DNA of 64,000 nt. It comes from Leptospira sp. WS92.C1. GTDB taxonomy: Bacteria > Spirochaetota > Leptospiria > Leptospirales > Leptospiraceae. The notes under the pieces were generated by a model. The model was given only the letters and a program-made list of their open reading frames with translations, ran no database searches and had not been told where the DNA came from. Within the stretch, counting starts at the first letter, position 1. Each line of letters begins with the position of its first letter. The stretch covers positions 343,835 to 407,834 of the forward strand of contig NZ_CP162131.1 in NCBI RefSeq assembly GCF_040833975.1, given 5' to 3'. The position numbers and the translations under genes are program-made. Below are positions 13,111-27,019 of this stretch, one piece after another.

Positions 13111-13451
13111 GTCAAATGAACATCAAAAAAAAAGAAACGTCTGCGGGAGTTTATGTGTATTCGCTCGATGGAAGATTGGATGAAGGCAGTTTTACAGACT
13201 TCAAAAATGAGATCATAGATCCCCCTCATCCGGAAGTGGTCATTCTCAATCTCGCAGAATTAAAATATATTTCCAGTTCCGGAATCCGTGCCATCTTTGA
13301 ACTGAGAAACAAACTTTCCAACGAAGGTAAAAAACTTCTTCTCACGGAAGCTTCCGATAAGGTGATTCAGATCTTCAATCTTTTAGGACTCTGGAAACCG
13401 TTCACACATCTGAAAACGGAGGCGGAAGCAATCGAAATCGCGCGCAAGTAA
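13107..13451 (+). CDS. STAS-domain anti-sigma-factor antagonist
   Basis: A 114-residue single-domain STAS protein of the SpoIIAA/RsbV group. The signature [19 protein letters not shown] contains the Ser cluster that is phosphorylated by a cognate GHKL kinase in characterised members, and the domain is complete from beta-1 ([11 protein letters not shown]) to the last helix. It is translationally coupled to the upstream NAD-kinase-like gene by an ATGA overlap. A partner-switching role is known for the family; the GHKL protein encoded at 10129-11088 is a nearby candidate partner, which is inference from proximity. Confidence 0.85.
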   Translation: MSQMNIKKKETSAGVYVYSLDGRLDEGSFTDFKNEIIDPPHPEVVILNLAELKYISSSGIRAIFELRNKLSNEGKKLLLTEASDKVIQIFNLLGLWKPFTHLKTEAEAIEIARK

Positions 13452-13457
13452 TATTTT

Positions 13458-15089
13458 CTACTTTAGATAAATTGCAACTACTCCGGACTTTGGAATTGAA
13501 TCTCCACCGTGCGGCCAATGACTCGTGGGATTTCGATAGTCCTTTGTGGTCTCTCCCGGATGTTGTACTGAAATAAAAAGTTCGTTTTGATCGGGAGTAA
13601 ACCAGAGTCCGGTTAACTCCGCTCCTATCGGCGAGGACCCAAACTGAAACGCCCTTCCTGAATCCGGTCCGCTTGTCGGAATCACAAATACGCCGTTGTT
13701 TCCAAATTTCTTATAAACGGAACGATTTAAATTTTTCCCGGACATATCCGTTACCATCCATAGATTTCCACTTCCGTCAAACGCGAGATTGTCCGGTGCG
13801 GCAAATCCCGATCTCTTACCACCGGCGACGAATACTTCGAAATCAAATTCAAGACCCGCATGGTCCCCGTCCTTCTCCAAAATCCGGATGATCTGACCGA
13901 ATAAATTTCCGTGTTTATCGTTATTGGTCAGAGCTACAAAAACGGTTCCGTCTAACGGATGAATTTCAATATCTTCCGGGCGATCCATCGGAGTCGCTCC
14001 AAGGGTCTTTGCGGCATCCGGACAATAGACGAGTACGTCCGCTTGAGATAAAAATCGGTTTTCTCCGTTTTCTTTTTTAGAATTTCGTAATATTTCACTC
14101 GAATCAAAATCCAATGACACCCAAATCCCTTTGTCAAAATTCGCGGCGTAAAGGGTTCCTTCTTCGAGTAATTTGGAATTACCCGCCCCTAAGGACGGAT
14201 TGTACGAATTTTTGGAAACATACTTATAGATATGCTGGTCTTTTGCATCATCACCCATATAAACGACGAGTTTTCCGGAGGTGGATAAGACGGTTGCAGC
14301 ATTTTCATGAGCAAATCTTCCGAGTGCGGTGTGTTTTACGGGTACGGATTCCGAATCAAATGGATCCACTTCGATCACCCAGCCGTAGTGGGTTTCATTC
14401 GTAAGCTTACAAGGCTCGGTCACATAGTCGTAATTCTCTTCGCAAGAAAGAACCGTATTCCAGAATGTCAATCCCCCGGAGCAGTTTGCAAAGGTTCCGA
14501 AAACCTTGTTTTTATTTCCCACCGCGGGACTTCCTGCGGCGGGACCCGTTAGGCGAAACTCAGTAAGACCGTGAATTCTCCTTCCATATTTCGAATCCGG
14601 CGTCATTGTCCAGTCACCATTCTTCTTAGAAACGGAGATCACGGATCCACCCAACGCGTAGAGATACTTTTCTATTTGTTGATCGGTTCTTAGATTCGGT
14701 CCGGGTTTATGACTGTCGTATCCGTTGACAAAATATTCCAAGGCTCCGAGGGTTTCGTGGTTGTTCCAGAGAAGTCCCGAGTCTTTCTTTCCTACAAACG
14801 GAAGAAAGCAGTTGAAGTCCGAGTTAAAACCGAACGTATCCCCTTTGGAATTGATCCGATCCCCGTACAATGCGATGGTATTGTATCGATATCCATCAGG
14901 CAAGATCAAAGAGTCCCGATCACTCGGATCGATCGGTTGAAACTTAGGAAATCCACCCTTTTTTGCAGCTAAGGAAGGCAAAGTTCGAAATTGTTTGGAA
15001 GAGCCGAACAACATTCCCGATTTCGCCAGAGTCAGCGCTCCGATTCCCTTCCCTAAGTATTTTAAAAATTGAGAGCGAGACAACTTCAT
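13458..15089 (-). CDS. PhoX-type (DUF839) phosphatase, exported
   Basis: A 543-residue protein of the PhoX/DUF839 family, beta-propeller alkaline phosphatases that use calcium and iron. Family features visible are LLWNNHETLGALEYFVNGYD, FANCSGGLTFWNTVLSCEENYDY, GRFAHENAATVL, a PEDIEIHPLDGTVFVALTNN block, and NLAFDGSGNLWMVTDMSG. The N-terminus MKLSRSQFLKYLGKGIGALTLAKSG resembles a Tat signal but has only one Arg (SRSQFLK), so the export route is uncertain. It is convergent with the STAS gene, six bases apart. The likely role is release of phosphate from organic phosphates in the periplasm. Confidence 0.85.
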   Translation of the reverse strand: MKLSRSQFLKYLGKGIGALTLAKSGMLFGSSKQFRTLPSLAAKKGGFPKFQPIDPSDRDSLILPDGYRYNTIALYGDRINSKGDTFGFNSDFNCFLPFVGKKDSGLLWNNHETLGALEYFVNGYDSHKPGPNLRTDQQIEKYLYALGGSVISVSKKNGDWTMTPDSKYGRRIHGLTEFRLTGPAAGSPAVGNKNKVFGTFANCSGGLTFWNTVLSCEENYDYVTEPCKLTNETHYGWVIEVDPFDSESVPVKHTALGRFAHENAATVLSTSGKLVVYMGDDAKDQHIYKYVSKNSYNPSLGAGNSKLLEEGTLYAANFDKGIWVSLDFDSSEILRNSKKENGENRFLSQADVLVYCPDAAKTLGATPMDRPEDIEIHPLDGTVFVALTNNDKHGNLFGQIIRILEKDGDHAGLEFDFEVFVAGGKRSGFAAPDNLAFDGSGNLWMVTDMSGKNLNRSVYKKFGNNGVFVIPTSGPDSGRAFQFGSSPIGAELTGLWFTPDQNELFISVQHPGETTKDYRNPTSHWPHGGDSIPKSGVVAIYLK

Positions 15090-15172
15090 GAATCGAACTT
15101 TTTAGGACCTGCGTTCGATCGCCATCCGTAATTTATCAAACCCGTTCGATTTTATCTGGTTGTAATAATCGG

Positions 15173-15715
15173 ATGAAATCTAAAACTATCAAGGTAGAAC
15201 TTGATTCGTTTTTTATGAATTCTCATTCCGATTCAACCCCATTTTACAAAATTCTTTTCATACTCGGATTCAGTTCCGTGATTTTTTTTCTTCCGTTTTA
15301 TCTGATCATTTCCAGTGAAAACGCACATCTCAACCAAGCCTATCAAAGTCTTAGGGGGCCCGGAGAAACCGTATTCGGAACGCTCACCGAATCGGTTCGG
15401 ATACAAAAATCCGGACAAAGGGCTTACCTCGTTTCCTATCGGGTTCCGGATGAATCCGGCAAATTGCATGAAATTACGGAACAAGTGGATGCAAATCTCT
15501 ATCAAAGACTTAGGGTTGGAGATAGTATCGAAGTTCGTAGAAAAACGTTTGAAACTTTTGGAAAAGTCCGAATTTTAGCGAGAATCAAAAAGAATTCTCT
15601 GTTTATCAATGATCTTGATTTTTTAGAGATATTCTCCCTTGCCGGATTGACTTTTTCTGGAATTTTGATTTTAACCGGAAGCTACTATCTCATTTTTAGG
15701 GGTCGGGCAGCTTGA
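15173..15715 (+). CDS. Small membrane protein with two transmembrane segments (DUF3592-like)
   Basis: A 180-residue protein with a transmembrane helix near residues 27-48 ([20 protein letters not shown]) and another near 152-174. Between them is a soluble beta-rich domain with [38 protein letters not shown]. This two-helix layout around a small beta domain with a VGD-x-V/I-V/R turn is like DUF3592 proteins; function unknown. No good ribosome binding site is seen for the ATG at 15173, and the internal ATG at 15215 is an alternative. The 3' end overlaps the convergent gene by 20 bp. Confidence 0.65.
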   Translation: MKSKTIKVELDSFFMNSHSDSTPFYKILFILGFSSVIFFLPFYLIISSENAHLNQAYQSLRGPGETVFGTLTESVRIQKSGQRAYLVSYRVPDESGKLHEITEQVDANLYQRLRVGDSIEVRRKTFETFGKVRILARIKKNSLFINDLDFLEIFSLAGLTFSGILILTGSYYLIFRGRAA

Positions 15716-16244
15716 TAAAGAAAGGATTTTCCTTTTTGAAAATCAACTGAACCTGAAAAGGTTCCATAACGTAACGGGAAGGGTTTATTTCATAAGAAAT
15801 ATAGCAAAAATATTTGTCATAAATTATAATATACATATATTCTTGAAATCTAATGTGTTGCATCTGACTTCGGATCCCGCGCATCCAAATGGAATCCGAT
15901 TTTACCCTTTCATAACGCACCGAAGAGGATTTGATCCCTTTGAGATAAGATTGAGACGTTTCGGGTTCTCTTTTACGAAGTTCCAACTTAAAAGAACGAA
16001 TTAAATTGTATTCCAGCTTCGCTTTTTCTAGGGAGTCCACATCCGGAATGGTCCGAAAATAGTATTCGTAATATTCTTTATCAAGAGCCGAAGCGTCCTT
16101 ATGGACTTCGACAGGTTCATCGATTGTGCTCGTTTTAGGAATCGGAGATACAGGAGATACGGGGGCCTGAGAATACAAAACCCCCGTAAAAATCATACAA
16201 AGATAAACGATCGGTTGAATCCAAAATCGGATCATAAAACGCAC
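15696..16244 (-). CDS. Hypothetical exported protein
   Basis: A 182-residue protein with an N-terminal signal ([24 protein letters not shown]) followed by a Pro/Ser-rich linker and a domain rich in Tyr, Lys and Arg with no recognised family. It lies just downstream of htpG on the same strand (52-bp gap), so it may be read through from the Bat operon. ATG codons at 16244 and 16235 are both possible starts; neither has a convincing Shine-Dalgarno sequence. Confidence 0.6.
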   Translation of the reverse strand: MRFMIRFWIQPIVYLCMIFTGVLYSQAPVSPVSPIPKTSTIDEPVEVHKDASALDKEYYEYYFRTIPDVDSLEKAKLEYNLIRSFKLELRKREPETSQSYLKGIKSSSVRYERVKSDSIWMRGIRSQMQHIRFQEYMYIIIYDKYFCYISYEINPSRYVMEPFQVQLIFKKENPFFIKLPDP

Positions 16245-16295
16245 ATTATATGTATCGGTCCGACTTCAAATTCCCAAGTATTTTTTTCTTTGATT

Positions 16296-18121
<1,826 letters not shown>

Positions 18122-18125
<4 letters not shown>

Positions 18126-19786
18126 CGGTCTTCCTCCTTCAATTTTTTTAAGATTCTTTTTGAGATATGTAACAAACTCTTTCTTTGATCGGAGTTTAAA
18201 CGTGCCAACACTTCCACAAAGTTGGTTTCTGTCCGGGATAAGTTTGCCAGAAAGGAAGCGTCCGGTTCAGAGATCCCCTTTGACAGCAGAGATTGCTTTA
18301 ATACCAAGCCTCTTTTACTGCCCAGGCGAAGGTCAAGCTCTTTTAAAGTCGGAAGGGCAAAGATCGAAAAAACCCAGGGAATGTTTTCCAAGGAAACCCA
18401 ATCCCCATCCGAGTTTCGCGATCGAAACCGAATCCAAAAAATAAGAAGAATCAAACCTAAAAATCCAAAATACAAAAACGGATTTGTCCAGGATGAATTT
18501 TCATTTCCTCGTTTTTCTTTCAAAGAATCTCCGTGACCGGAGTTTTGTTTTGTTTCGGATACGTTTACTTGGGGAATTTCCAAATTTATGTTTTGATAAC
18601 TTGCATTGTCCGGATTGAAAAATGCGAAATTTACCGAGTCTCGCTTCCAGACACCCGCTTTTGTCATCGGAATACCGTATTCAAAACGCGCGGTGGAATA
18701 AAAGCCGTAACCCGAATTTTCCAATTCGGTGAATTTCCAGGACCGATGTGTGTCATACAACGTGGTTCGAAAAGCGCAATTTTTTTCCGACTTACAAACG
18801 TTAGAGAAAGGATCGGAAACTGCGGAGAGATTTCCTTCTCCTTCCACAAGCAAGGTAAGATAAAGAGTATCTCCGACAGCTATATCATTCGGATCGTTTT
18901 TGATTTTAACATGAGTTTTAAACTTACCAACCGCACCGCTAAAACTTCCTTCATACTTAGGAAGATTCTTCACGTTGATTTTACTGGGAGTCGTCGAAAT
19001 CGTTTTTACGTTAAAATAGGATTGAAGTTGTCCTTCCAAAGAAAACGTAGTTTTACCCAGATGAAATTCCCCGGGTCTGAGCGGAATAAGAGAGTAAATT
19101 TCTTTGTTGTAAACCGCGATATCGTAGATGTTTCCTTCGTAAAGAACCTGATCCGGAACTTTAACAGCGACTCCGGATAAAACCTCGCTTCGAAAATAAG
19201 GAAACTGAATCGAGTCCGCGGGATTTCGATCAAAGTAAGGTTTGCGAACATCCCGGTAATAAAGGGTAAAGTATCCGATGATCGGCTCTCCCACCCAGGC
19301 TTCCTTTTTGCTCGTTTGAAACAAAACACGGAGATCCGCGTTTTCCGGCAGATCCTCTCCTTCGAATTGAAAAAACCGATCAAAAAAGGATCCGTTCCCG
19401 CTCTTCGCGGTTTGACTTCTGGGCAGAACCTGGATCTGGACGGATCCCGGTTGGAATTTTCTTCCGTTTACTTCGATTGAAATCGGTGGAAGAAAAAAAG
19501 TTCCGTGTTTTAAAGCGCGGATTCGAAACTTGAGAAGTCGTTTTCGAAACACCTGAAAGTTAACGATGGTCGTGTTTTCTTCGACTCCCGCATAAACCGC
19601 GGTCAGTTCAGAATTGGAAAACGAATTTTTGGGAATCGTATATTTAGAACGAGTATCCATCTCGAAAATCGCAAACGATTCCTCCCCGAGATGAAATATA
19701 TTTCGCGTAACGTAGAATTTGGTTTCATCCGCGGCTAAGGATTGGAAGGTAAATAACAAAACGATAAAGAAGCAGATTTTTCTCAC
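18122..19786 (-). CDS. batD: BatD-like membrane-anchored protein
   Basis: A 554-residue protein with a signal peptide ([20 protein letters not shown]), a long extracytoplasmic beta-rich part with Ig-like strands, a transmembrane helix at about 435-452 ([16 protein letters not shown]) and a C-terminal cytoplasmic helical tail of about 100 residues. This is the layout of BatD/oxygen-tolerance proteins. ATGA overlaps join it to batC upstream and htpG downstream. Bat proteins are thought to work with MoxR ATPases at the membrane. The aerotolerance role comes from Bacteroides, and as I recall Leptospira biflexa bat mutants showed no oxygen phenotype, so the function here is open. Confidence 0.85.
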
Positions 19787-20481
19787 CAGAAGACCTCTCG
19801 ATCTCTACTTTTTCTGCTTTTTCTTCGAATCTTATTCAAATCCAAAGAATCCAAAATTCTTTTTGCTTCTTCTTCCGTCAGTTTACCGCTTCGATCCGGA
19901 ACGGATTCTTCCTGACCTTCCCTACCCGATGAGAAATCGTTTTTACTCTGAGGTTGTTTCCCATTCGGAGACTGGGAATTTTTCGGATTTTGTCCCTGGT
20001 TTTGAGGAATTGAGTTCGAGCCGGATGGGGAAGAAGGCGGTGACGCATGACGCAGATATTCGAGATTTTTACGAGCCTCTTTGAGATCCGGATTGAGTTT
20101 TAAAGCTTTGATGTATTCTTCAGCGGCTCGTTTACGATCTCCGACTCGCATATAAGAATTTCCTAAATTAAATCTGGATTTCCATTGTAGATCGGTCGAG
20201 GACGAAGTCGCCGATTTTTCAAAATGACGGATCGCCTTCTCCAAATTTCCGGACTTGAACTCCGCAGTTCCGCGGTTGAATTCCAATCGTGAATCTTCCG
20301 GGAAATAAGATTCGGCTTCCTGATATTTCCGTAGAGAATCCTGATATTCCCCCTGATTGTAACTCTCCAAACCTTCTCCGACCCGATTGCCTCCCGGATC
20401 CAGTTCGATCGCGGACAAATTTACGGATAAAAACATAATAAAAAGAACAATAGAATATTCTAATATAAGAATCAATTTCAT
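19783..20481 (-). CDS. batC: BatC-like TPR protein
   Basis: A protein of 232 residues from the ATG at 20481 ([19 protein letters not shown]), which forms an ATGA overlap with the batB stop. The longer frame to 20535 lacks support. After a signal or anchor sequence it has about three tetratricopeptide repeats between residues 35 and 140 (for example [24 protein letters not shown]). A low-complexity Ser/Pro/Gln/Asn region follows, then a basic C-terminus. TPR proteins in this operon position are named BatC (or BatE) in Bacteroides and probably scaffold the VWA proteins at the membrane. Confidence 0.82.
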   Translation of the reverse strand: MKLILILEYSIVLFIMFLSVNLSAIELDPGGNRVGEGLESYNQGEYQDSLRKYQEAESYFPEDSRLEFNRGTAEFKSGNLEKAIRHFEKSATSSSTDLQWKSRFNLGNSYMRVGDRKRAAEEYIKALKLNPDLKEARKNLEYLRHASPPSSPSGSNSIPQNQGQNPKNSQSPNGKQPQSKNDFSSGREGQEESVPDRSGKLTEEEAKRILDSLDLNKIRRKSRKSRDREVFW

Positions 20482-21521
20482 ACGAGCTTGCCTACGTTCC
20501 GCTTTCTGAATAGAAAAAACTCGACACCGATCCAATCCAAAATCAGAAATAAAATCGCAGAGATTAAAAATTTTCCGGAACCTTCCGCGCGTTTCAGATC
20601 CTTTTTTCGGGAATATAAATTCTCCTCCAAAGAACGAATCTCTTTACGAAGAGACTCGATTTCCGGCGGATTTGTTTCCAAGGAATAAAATGATCCTCCG
20701 TTTTTATCCGCAAGATCCCTTAGAAAACTTTCGTTCATCCGGGAATGAATGATTCCCGGAGAATTCAAATTCGGGCTCAAGGTTCCGTCTTTCAAGAGAT
20801 ACCCGCTAAGCCCCGAATTCTCATCCTCATATGCAATCGGTCCTCCGGATTGTTTACCCGCGGCCCAAATTTGAAAATTGGCCGGAAACGCGATCGGCTC
20901 CGGATCATTTTGATCTTCTCCATCCGTAACCAATATCAAAATTCGATTCCGAAATATCTTTTCCGAGTTCAATAATTCTTCCGCTTTTTGAAATGCCTTA
21001 CTCAAATCCGTACCTCGATCGCCGACCATGTCCACGTCCACACCGCGCACGTAATCGGAAAAGGCGGCCACATCTCCGGTCATAGGGCAGTATAAAAACG
21101 GACTGGCCGCAAACACGATCATTCCAAAACGATTTCCGTCCAGAGAAGGCAACATCCGAAGTAAGGTCTCCTTAAAACGAGCGAGCCGATTTGGCTGACT
21201 GTCAATTGTCTGCATGGAAAGACTTACATCTACAAGAAAGAGTATATCGACTCCGCGAAAAGATTCTTCCTTTTTTTCATCCTTATAACTCGTTTTCCAT
21301 CCTGAGAAAAAGATAGAAACAAAGGTCAAAGACAAAAGCAAAATTCTTGCAAACACCCAGACCGTTTTTGGAAACAAAGAAACTCGCTCCAGACCCGGAT
21401 ATAATTTTCGCCAAATCGAAACTCTCCACAAAAGATACATTCTAATAACGGAATATACAATCCAAATAATGACAACGGCTGTGAAAACATTTTGCAGATA
21501 CTCTGAAAATTCGTAATTCAT
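20478..21521 (-). CDS. batB: BatB-like membrane VWA-domain protein
   Basis: A 347-residue protein with two N-terminal transmembrane segments (about 10-30 and 52-72), a von Willebrand factor A domain at about 88-290, and a C-terminal membrane helix near 320-340. The metal-ion-dependent adhesion site is intact in [10 protein letters not shown] (DxSxS), with the conserved Thr/Asp region in [11 protein letters not shown] and LVTDGEDQ. It is joined to batA by an ATGA overlap at 21518-21521 and to batC by another at 20478-20481. VWA proteins of this type are thought to bind partner or substrate proteins presented by MoxR ATPases. Confidence 0.88.
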   Translation of the reverse strand: MNYEFSEYLQNVFTAVVIIWIVYSVIRMYLLWRVSIWRKLYPGLERVSLFPKTVWVFARILLLSLTFVSIFFSGWKTSYKDEKKEESFRGVDILFLVDVSLSMQTIDSQPNRLARFKETLLRMLPSLDGNRFGMIVFAASPFLYCPMTGDVAAFSDYVRGVDVDMVGDRGTDLSKAFQKAEELLNSEKIFRNRILILVTDGEDQNDPEPIAFPANFQIWAAGKQSGGPIAYEDENSGLSGYLLKDGTLSPNLNSPGIIHSRMNESFLRDLADKNGGSFYSLETNPPEIESLRKEIRSLEENLYSRKKDLKRAEGSGKFLISAILFLILDWIGVEFFLFRKRNVGKLV

Positions 21522-22456
21522 ACGTAGTACCTGAGAAAAAAAGATCGGAGAATCAGATCCATTAGTAAGACAGCAAGCGCTCTATAAAGCCAGATCTCAT
21601 ATTCCGTTTCCCTTACTTCCTTCGGCGGAGTTTGAAGCGGATCTTTTTCCAAAGAATCGATCGAAGTCAAAACTTCTTTCATTTCCTCGGGATCTTCGGC
21701 CCTAAAAAATTGCCCTCCGGTGCTTGCGGACAATTCCTGTAAAATTTCAAAATTGATTTCGTACGAACTGTCCTCCTTTCCGATTCCGATGGAATAAATT
21801 TTTGCGCCGATATGTTCGGCCAAATCGGTTGCGGTTACCGGATCGATTTTTCCAGTATTGGAAACCCCGTCCGTGATCAGAACAATCAACTTAGAACGAG
21901 CCCGTGAATTCCTCAATCGATATGTGGAAAGGATGATAGCGTCTCCGATCGCAGTACCTTGCTCAGCCACTGTTTCCTCTTCGATCATACCCAAAATCTC
22001 GTTTAAGGATTCGCGATCTCCCGTAAGGGGCGCCTGCAAATACGCGGCACCCGCAAATACCACAAGACCCAGACGATCGTTTTGCCGTTTTTCGATAAAT
22101 TTGCGAAGCAATTTTTTGGAAACTCCCAGTCTGGTTTCCGGAAGAAAGTCCCTGCTTCTGGACATCGATCCGGAAACGTCCAAGGCAATCATGATATCGA
22201 CACCCTCCTTTTCATCGGGAAGAAAACTCACTTTTTTTCCCGGACCCGCAAATGCTATAATCAAAAAGCTGATCGCAATCGGACGCAATATGGGAAGAAA
22301 CAGACCGATTCTTTCCAAACCGGAAAAGTCTCCTCCTCTTCTTCCCGGAAGCCTTACTTCCATACGAAGCAGATACATTTTATTTTTATAATATACTATA
22401 GCCCAGACCCAAACAGGAATGAGAAGAAGAAGCGCATAAGGATATTCTAAATTCAT
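21518..22456 (-). CDS. batA: BatA-like membrane VWA-domain protein
   Basis: A 312-residue protein starting at the ATG at 22456 ([19 protein letters not shown]), which overlaps the preceding stop as ATGA. It has an N-terminal transmembrane segment, a second near 50-70, a VWA domain at about 85-265 with an intact MIDAS ([12 protein letters not shown] and ITDGVSNTG), and a C-terminal transmembrane helix. It resembles BatB in layout, so the two probably arose by duplication and act as a pair. It belongs to the MoxR-Bat operon. Confidence 0.88.
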   Translation of the reverse strand: MNLEYPYALLLLIPVWVWAIVYYKNKMYLLRMEVRLPGRRGGDFSGLERIGLFLPILRPIAISFLIIAFAGPGKKVSFLPDEKEGVDIMIALDVSGSMSRSRDFLPETRLGVSKKLLRKFIEKRQNDRLGLVVFAGAAYLQAPLTGDRESLNEILGMIEEETVAEQGTAIGDAIILSTYRLRNSRARSKLIVLITDGVSNTGKIDPVTATDLAEHIGAKIYSIGIGKEDSSYEINFEILQELSASTGGQFFRAEDPEEMKEVLTSIDSLEKDPLQTPPKEVRETEYEIWLYRALAVLLMDLILRSFFLRYYV

Positions 22457-23322
22457 TTCTGATCCCATACTCCTTTCCAGTATAAGAACTTTTCCTCCGC
22501 GTCTTTCTTGGTTAAAACGTCCTCTCCCGGTCTGAATTTTTTTTCAGTGAGAAATCGTTTCCATGTCTGGAGTTCTTTTTCCTCAAACGGAAATTGATCG
22601 TATAAAAATCGGAACAATTCCGCTTCCGTAAGAGAGGAGGTTTTTCTTCCCGAAAGATCGGCTGACTTTTCCCGAATATAACCGGAAAGGGCTCTTGCAA
22701 ATTCTCTCGCCGGAATCGGGTCTTTTTTTAAGAGTTCATCGATTCGAATCTCATAGATCTCCATTCTTTGAAGCATCGGTTCCGCTTGAATGATCGCATC
22801 CAAAGGAAATCTCTGTTTTGAATAAAGTCGATACGCATAAACTCCAAACGCAAAAATGAGAAATACCAAAATGAAAAAGACAAGAAGGCGGCCCAGATAA
22901 GATCCGGAAAATGTCAGAGGAGGAATGATATCCGCGGGACCGCTATCGTTTTCGGGAATCACGGATTCCACGAGAATCTTTTTTTGGGAAACTCCTTTTT
23001 TTCCGTTTGTCTCCGTCCATGCGACGGGAATCGGATATTCTCCGGTAAGATAAAATGCAAATTCGAGAACCAACTTTGTGTCTTTCTTTTCAGAGTAGAT
23101 AATTTCGTACCAGGGAAGATCCGGAACTCCCTCCGAAAAATGCATTCCCGGCTCGGGAATTTTTATATCCTGGATCTCGTCCTTTTTCCAGCTTAGTTCG
23201 AATCGGATCTTTTCTGCGACAAGAACCTTTTCCGAAGACAATGTTTCCTCGATCTCAGCGTAAACGTGCGAAGAGAACATTAAAATCCAAGAATATATAA
23301 AAATTCGAATTCGATTTTTCAT
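22453..23322 (-). CDS. Exported single-pass membrane protein of the Bat operon
   Basis: A 289-residue protein with a signal peptide ([22 protein letters not shown]), about 120 residues of extracytoplasmic beta structure, a transmembrane helix at about 142-164 ([19 protein letters not shown]) and a cytoplasmic helical domain of about 120 residues. This matches the topology of the DUF4381-like or BatD-like proteins found between DUF58 and BatA genes in other MoxR operons. Both ends have ATGA overlaps (23319-23322 and 22453-22456). No enzymatic motif is visible. Confidence 0.75.
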   Translation of the reverse strand: MKNRIRIFIYSWILMFSSHVYAEIEETLSSEKVLVAEKIRFELSWKKDEIQDIKIPEPGMHFSEGVPDLPWYEIIYSEKKDTKLVLEFAFYLTGEYPIPVAWTETNGKKGVSQKKILVESVIPENDSGPADIIPPLTFSGSYLGRLLVFFILVFLIFAFGVYAYRLYSKQRFPLDAIIQAEPMLQRMEIYEIRIDELLKKDPIPAREFARALSGYIREKSADLSGRKTSSLTEAELFRFLYDQFPFEEKELQTWKRFLTEKKFRPGEDVLTKKDAEEKFLYWKGVWDQK

Positions 23323-24149
23323 TTGGAAAAATACCGGATCAGACTTTTTGTCTTCAATTCGCTTTCATTTAGATCTAAAAAAGAACTCTGAAAAAAAGAA
23401 CGCAGTGATTTCGCCTCAAATTCCGGCGAAAGGCTTCTACCCAGAAGTCCCCCTTCCTTTTCTTCCGGATCCCGGATATAAAAAAAAGACAAAAGTGTTT
23501 TTGGGGGATCCAATTCGATCGGATCCCGAAATCGGATCGCATGCAAAGAATAATGTTTTTTTAGACTCGAATACTTTTTTAAGGGACCGATTCCGATAAA
23601 GTCGCTTAACAAATAGATTTCCGCGTGTCTATGCACCCTGTCTTTGAGATATCGAAACGGCAATAAGGCTTCCGATTTTTTAGGAGTTAATTTTCTTACC
23701 GAAATTTTTTGCAGGACCGGAAGCAGTTCGTCTCTCGATCTTAGAAAATCGGTTTCCCATTCTACCTTGTCGCAATATAAGACGATCTTGACACGGTTTC
23801 CTTTTTGGACATAGAGTAAGGAAAGGAGAGCCAATACTTGAAACGCATTTTCCGCTCTGGAGAATTCCCCCGATCCGAATTCCATGGATTCCGAAACATC
23901 GTAGAATAAAATGGCCTGTCTTTCTTTTTCTTCGTAAAATTCTCTTACATAGAGTTCTCCGAATCGGGAAGTTACGTTCCAATCGATCAGCCTCGTGTCG
24001 TCTCCAAAACTGTAAAGACGCACATCCTTAAAATCCAATCCTCTTCCTTTTTTGGAACTTTCGGCGCTACCCGCTTTTTCCTTAAAGGAGCGGGATTTGC
24101 GACCCAATTCCAAGCTTGAGAGAATGGATAAAAATTCTTTTCGGATCAT
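23319..24149 (-). CDS. DUF58 protein (VWA-like) of the MoxR-Bat operon
   Basis: A 276-residue DUF58 protein. The diagnostic block runs [17 protein letters not shown] followed by [23 protein letters not shown], and the VWA-like part starts with [14 protein letters not shown], which keeps a DxSxS-like motif. There is no membrane segment, so it should be cytosolic. It starts 8 bp after the MoxR gene and overlaps the next gene by ATGA. DUF58 proteins are the standard partners of MoxR ATPases, probably as adaptors. Confidence 0.88.
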   Translation of the reverse strand: MIRKEFLSILSSLELGRKSRSFKEKAGSAESSKKGRGLDFKDVRLYSFGDDTRLIDWNVTSRFGELYVREFYEEKERQAILFYDVSESMEFGSGEFSRAENAFQVLALLSLLYVQKGNRVKIVLYCDKVEWETDFLRSRDELLPVLQKISVRKLTPKKSEALLPFRYLKDRVHRHAEIYLLSDFIGIGPLKKYSSLKKHYSLHAIRFRDPIELDPPKTLLSFFYIRDPEEKEGGLLGRSLSPEFEAKSLRSFFQSSFLDLNESELKTKSLIRYFSK

Positions 24150-24157
24150 GACGATGT

Positions 24158-25147
<990 letters not shown>

Positions 25148-25572
25148 AAGGTAAGAATTCAACGACCGGGGATCCGGTTCAAGCGAATTAGGAAGCGGCT
25201 AAAGTCAAGAAAATCTTTTTTAGTCGGTGGGAGTTCCTACGCATGGGCGTGCCCCTCGTAAATTTTTAGAGATACTAAAACAAAACGGAAGAACTCGGGT
25301 CAGGCTACTTCGGGCTCCGCGTTCGCTCCGGTCCTACAAAACGTCTTTAATAAGTAAAACTTTCAGTAGACTCGGACCAAGCCCTCCGTATCCTTCACGC
25401 GGAAGAGAAAAACAATCCGTCCTCAAGCGTAATTTTTCCGAAATCTGCGGGAATTCCTACAATTTCAAAATCTCCACTCTTCGAGCGATTCGAGAATTAG
25501 AATATTCTATCTTTCTACTTCTTTCAAAAATATTTGAAGACAAGATTAAAATGTTATGTTTGTTCTCGTTTT
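25148..25572. other. Gene-free region with dispersed short repeats
   Basis: About 425 bp between the MoxR start and the DUF1564 stop. It holds two copies of a short repeat close to GGAGTTCCTAC (25229-25240 and 25449-25460) and a pair of GC-rich tracts around 25300-25340. The open frame across it is low in complexity and has no family resemblance. The Bat operon promoter should be at its left end, but no clear -35/-10 pair stands out. Confidence 0.45.
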
Positions 25573-26100
25573 TTAAAAATAGCCTGTCTGAGCAAACGAC
25601 TGCAACGGATTCGGAATGAACTCAAGACTACGACTGATCTTGTTGCGATCCAATTCTAATTGCCAGATATATCTGTAGACCTTATGAAAGGTTGGAATTC
25701 CAACATTCAAAACTTTTACGACGGATTCCCCTACTCCCATTTTATCTAAAGACAAAAGAAAATTAAAAAGATAGCATCTAGAGACCCCATGTGATTGTGC
25801 CAAAGCCCCTAAAAGAGACCAATAGACAGTATTCATTCTTACATTCAACTTCTTCATTCTCCCTTGATTCCTCTGGTAAAGGGTTGTGACGGCTTGTTGA
25901 TCGTTCAAACGACTATGAGAACTCATGAACTTGGCATATCTTTTTAAAAGATAAGGAAGTTTTTTCGCCAGTCTCTTCTGGTCTTCACTCGACAATAAGT
26001 TATAGTATTGTTCGGAAACTAACAAGGTTACGACCTTCTCTCTCCTTTCGATCAAAGCCGATTCGATTTTTTTATCTGAATTGAATAGAATTAGGTCCAT
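25573..26100 (-). CDS. DUF1564 family protein, copy 2
   Basis: A protein of 175 residues from the ATG at 26100 (MDLILFNSDKKIESALIE), which aligns with the start of copy 1 at 6020-6556. Shared blocks are KLPYLLKRYAKFMSSHSRL, MNTVYWSLLGALAQSHGVSRCYLFNFLLSLDKMGVGESVV and a C-terminal SRSLEFIPNPL matching SREFYFKPNPL of the first copy. The two copies differ at many positions, so the duplication is old. The family is known to me from Leptospira only and has no assigned function. Confidence 0.8.
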   Translation of the reverse strand: MDLILFNSDKKIESALIERREKVVTLLVSEQYYNLLSSEDQKRLAKKLPYLLKRYAKFMSSHSRLNDQQAVTTLYQRNQGRMKKLNVRMNTVYWSLLGALAQSHGVSRCYLFNFLLSLDKMGVGESVVKVLNVGIPTFHKVYRYIWQLELDRNKISRSLEFIPNPLQSFAQTGYF

Positions 26101-26328
26101 ACCGGAAACGGTTCCTGAACTTGACTGCAAAATGCAAAATTCTAAAAAAATAACTCAACAAACAGAAAAATTTAATAGTAAACTCTGGCCGTAAGAATTC
26201 CTACACTTAAGAATTACGGAAGATTTTTACTCAATCGCACGAATTTTCTAAAAACCTTACTTTTGGTTTGATCCCCCCGTTCCGTCGAAAGTAGGAACTC
26301 CTGCAAAAAAATCTCCTTCAATCCCCCG

Positions 26329-26943
26329 TTATCTCTTCGCGTCCCAGTTCCCGGAACTGTTATTGCCTCGATAGGTTCCGGAGATGGAGCGACCTTCCAG
26401 AACACCCGTATATTTTTGCGTAAAGGGAACATTACTCCCGATCTCGGAACATTTTACGCCCGTGCAGGAACGAACAAATTGGATCTGATTTCCTTTTACA
26501 AAAAGACCTCCCAAAAATTCCGGCTTTCCCTTTCCCCAATTTACAAACTTAAGATTTCCATAAAGCCTTCCATTCTTCCCTCCGTAGAGTTGCAAAGTAC
26601 CCTTATGCGGACCCACGGTGAGTTGATAGTTACCGACAAAAAGTTTATCGTTCGCTGAAAGTTCTGCGCCATCCGTCGTTTTTTCTTCGGGGAAAAATTC
26701 GATCTTTTCCACGGTATCCATGGGAATTTCCTGATCTGGATCGATGATTTTCAGAATATTCTGATCGATGGAAGTAAGGGTTCCCTGCGTAAACGAACCG
26801 CTGTAAGTCACCTTTGCACTTCGGTGCAGACCTTGTCCGCAGGTTCTCAGGAAAAATCCCAATACAAAAAATAAGATGGCTGTGGGGAAAAAAATAGATA
26901 AGTCACGTTTCCAAGAGGAACGGGTAGAAATTTCAGTGCTCAT
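26329..26943 (-). CDS. Hypothetical membrane-anchored protein
   Basis: A 204-residue protein with one N-terminal transmembrane segment at about residues 15-32 ([19 protein letters not shown]) and a beta-rich C-terminal part with repeated Gly and aromatic residues ([53 protein letters not shown]), like a small barrel or jelly-roll. Two Cys residues (SCTGVKC) may form a disulphide outside the cytosol. No family was recognised. It is preceded by a minus-strand terminator that separates it from the upstream gene. Confidence 0.62.
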   Translation of the reverse strand: MSTEISTRSSWKRDLSIFFPTAILFFVLGFFLRTCGQGLHRSAKVTYSGSFTQGTLTSIDQNILKIIDPDQEIPMDTVEKIEFFPEEKTTDGAELSANDKLFVGNYQLTVGPHKGTLQLYGGKNGRLYGNLKFVNWGKGKPEFLGGLFVKGNQIQFVRSCTGVKCSEIGSNVPFTQKYTGVLEGRSISGTYRGNNSSGNWDAKR

Positions 26944-26980
26944 ACAATATTATCGACGATTTCCGAAAAGGGTTCACTCT

Positions 26981-27019
26981 TGAAAATAAAAAAGCAGAAG
27001 ACGTTTAGCCCTCTGCTTT
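26981..27019 (-). terminator. Rho-independent terminator, minus strand
   Basis: An 8-bp stem AAAGCAGA/TCTGCTTT with a 13-nt loop. Read on the minus strand it is followed by TTTTATTTTC. It would end transcripts coming from the MORN lipoprotein gene, whose stop is 305 bp upstream. Confidence 0.7.

Noticed and set aside
18533..19180. Plus-strand open frame of 215 codons
   Set aside because: Lies wholly inside batD on the other strand, which is embedded in an operon with ATGA overlaps; composition is that of an antisense shadow.
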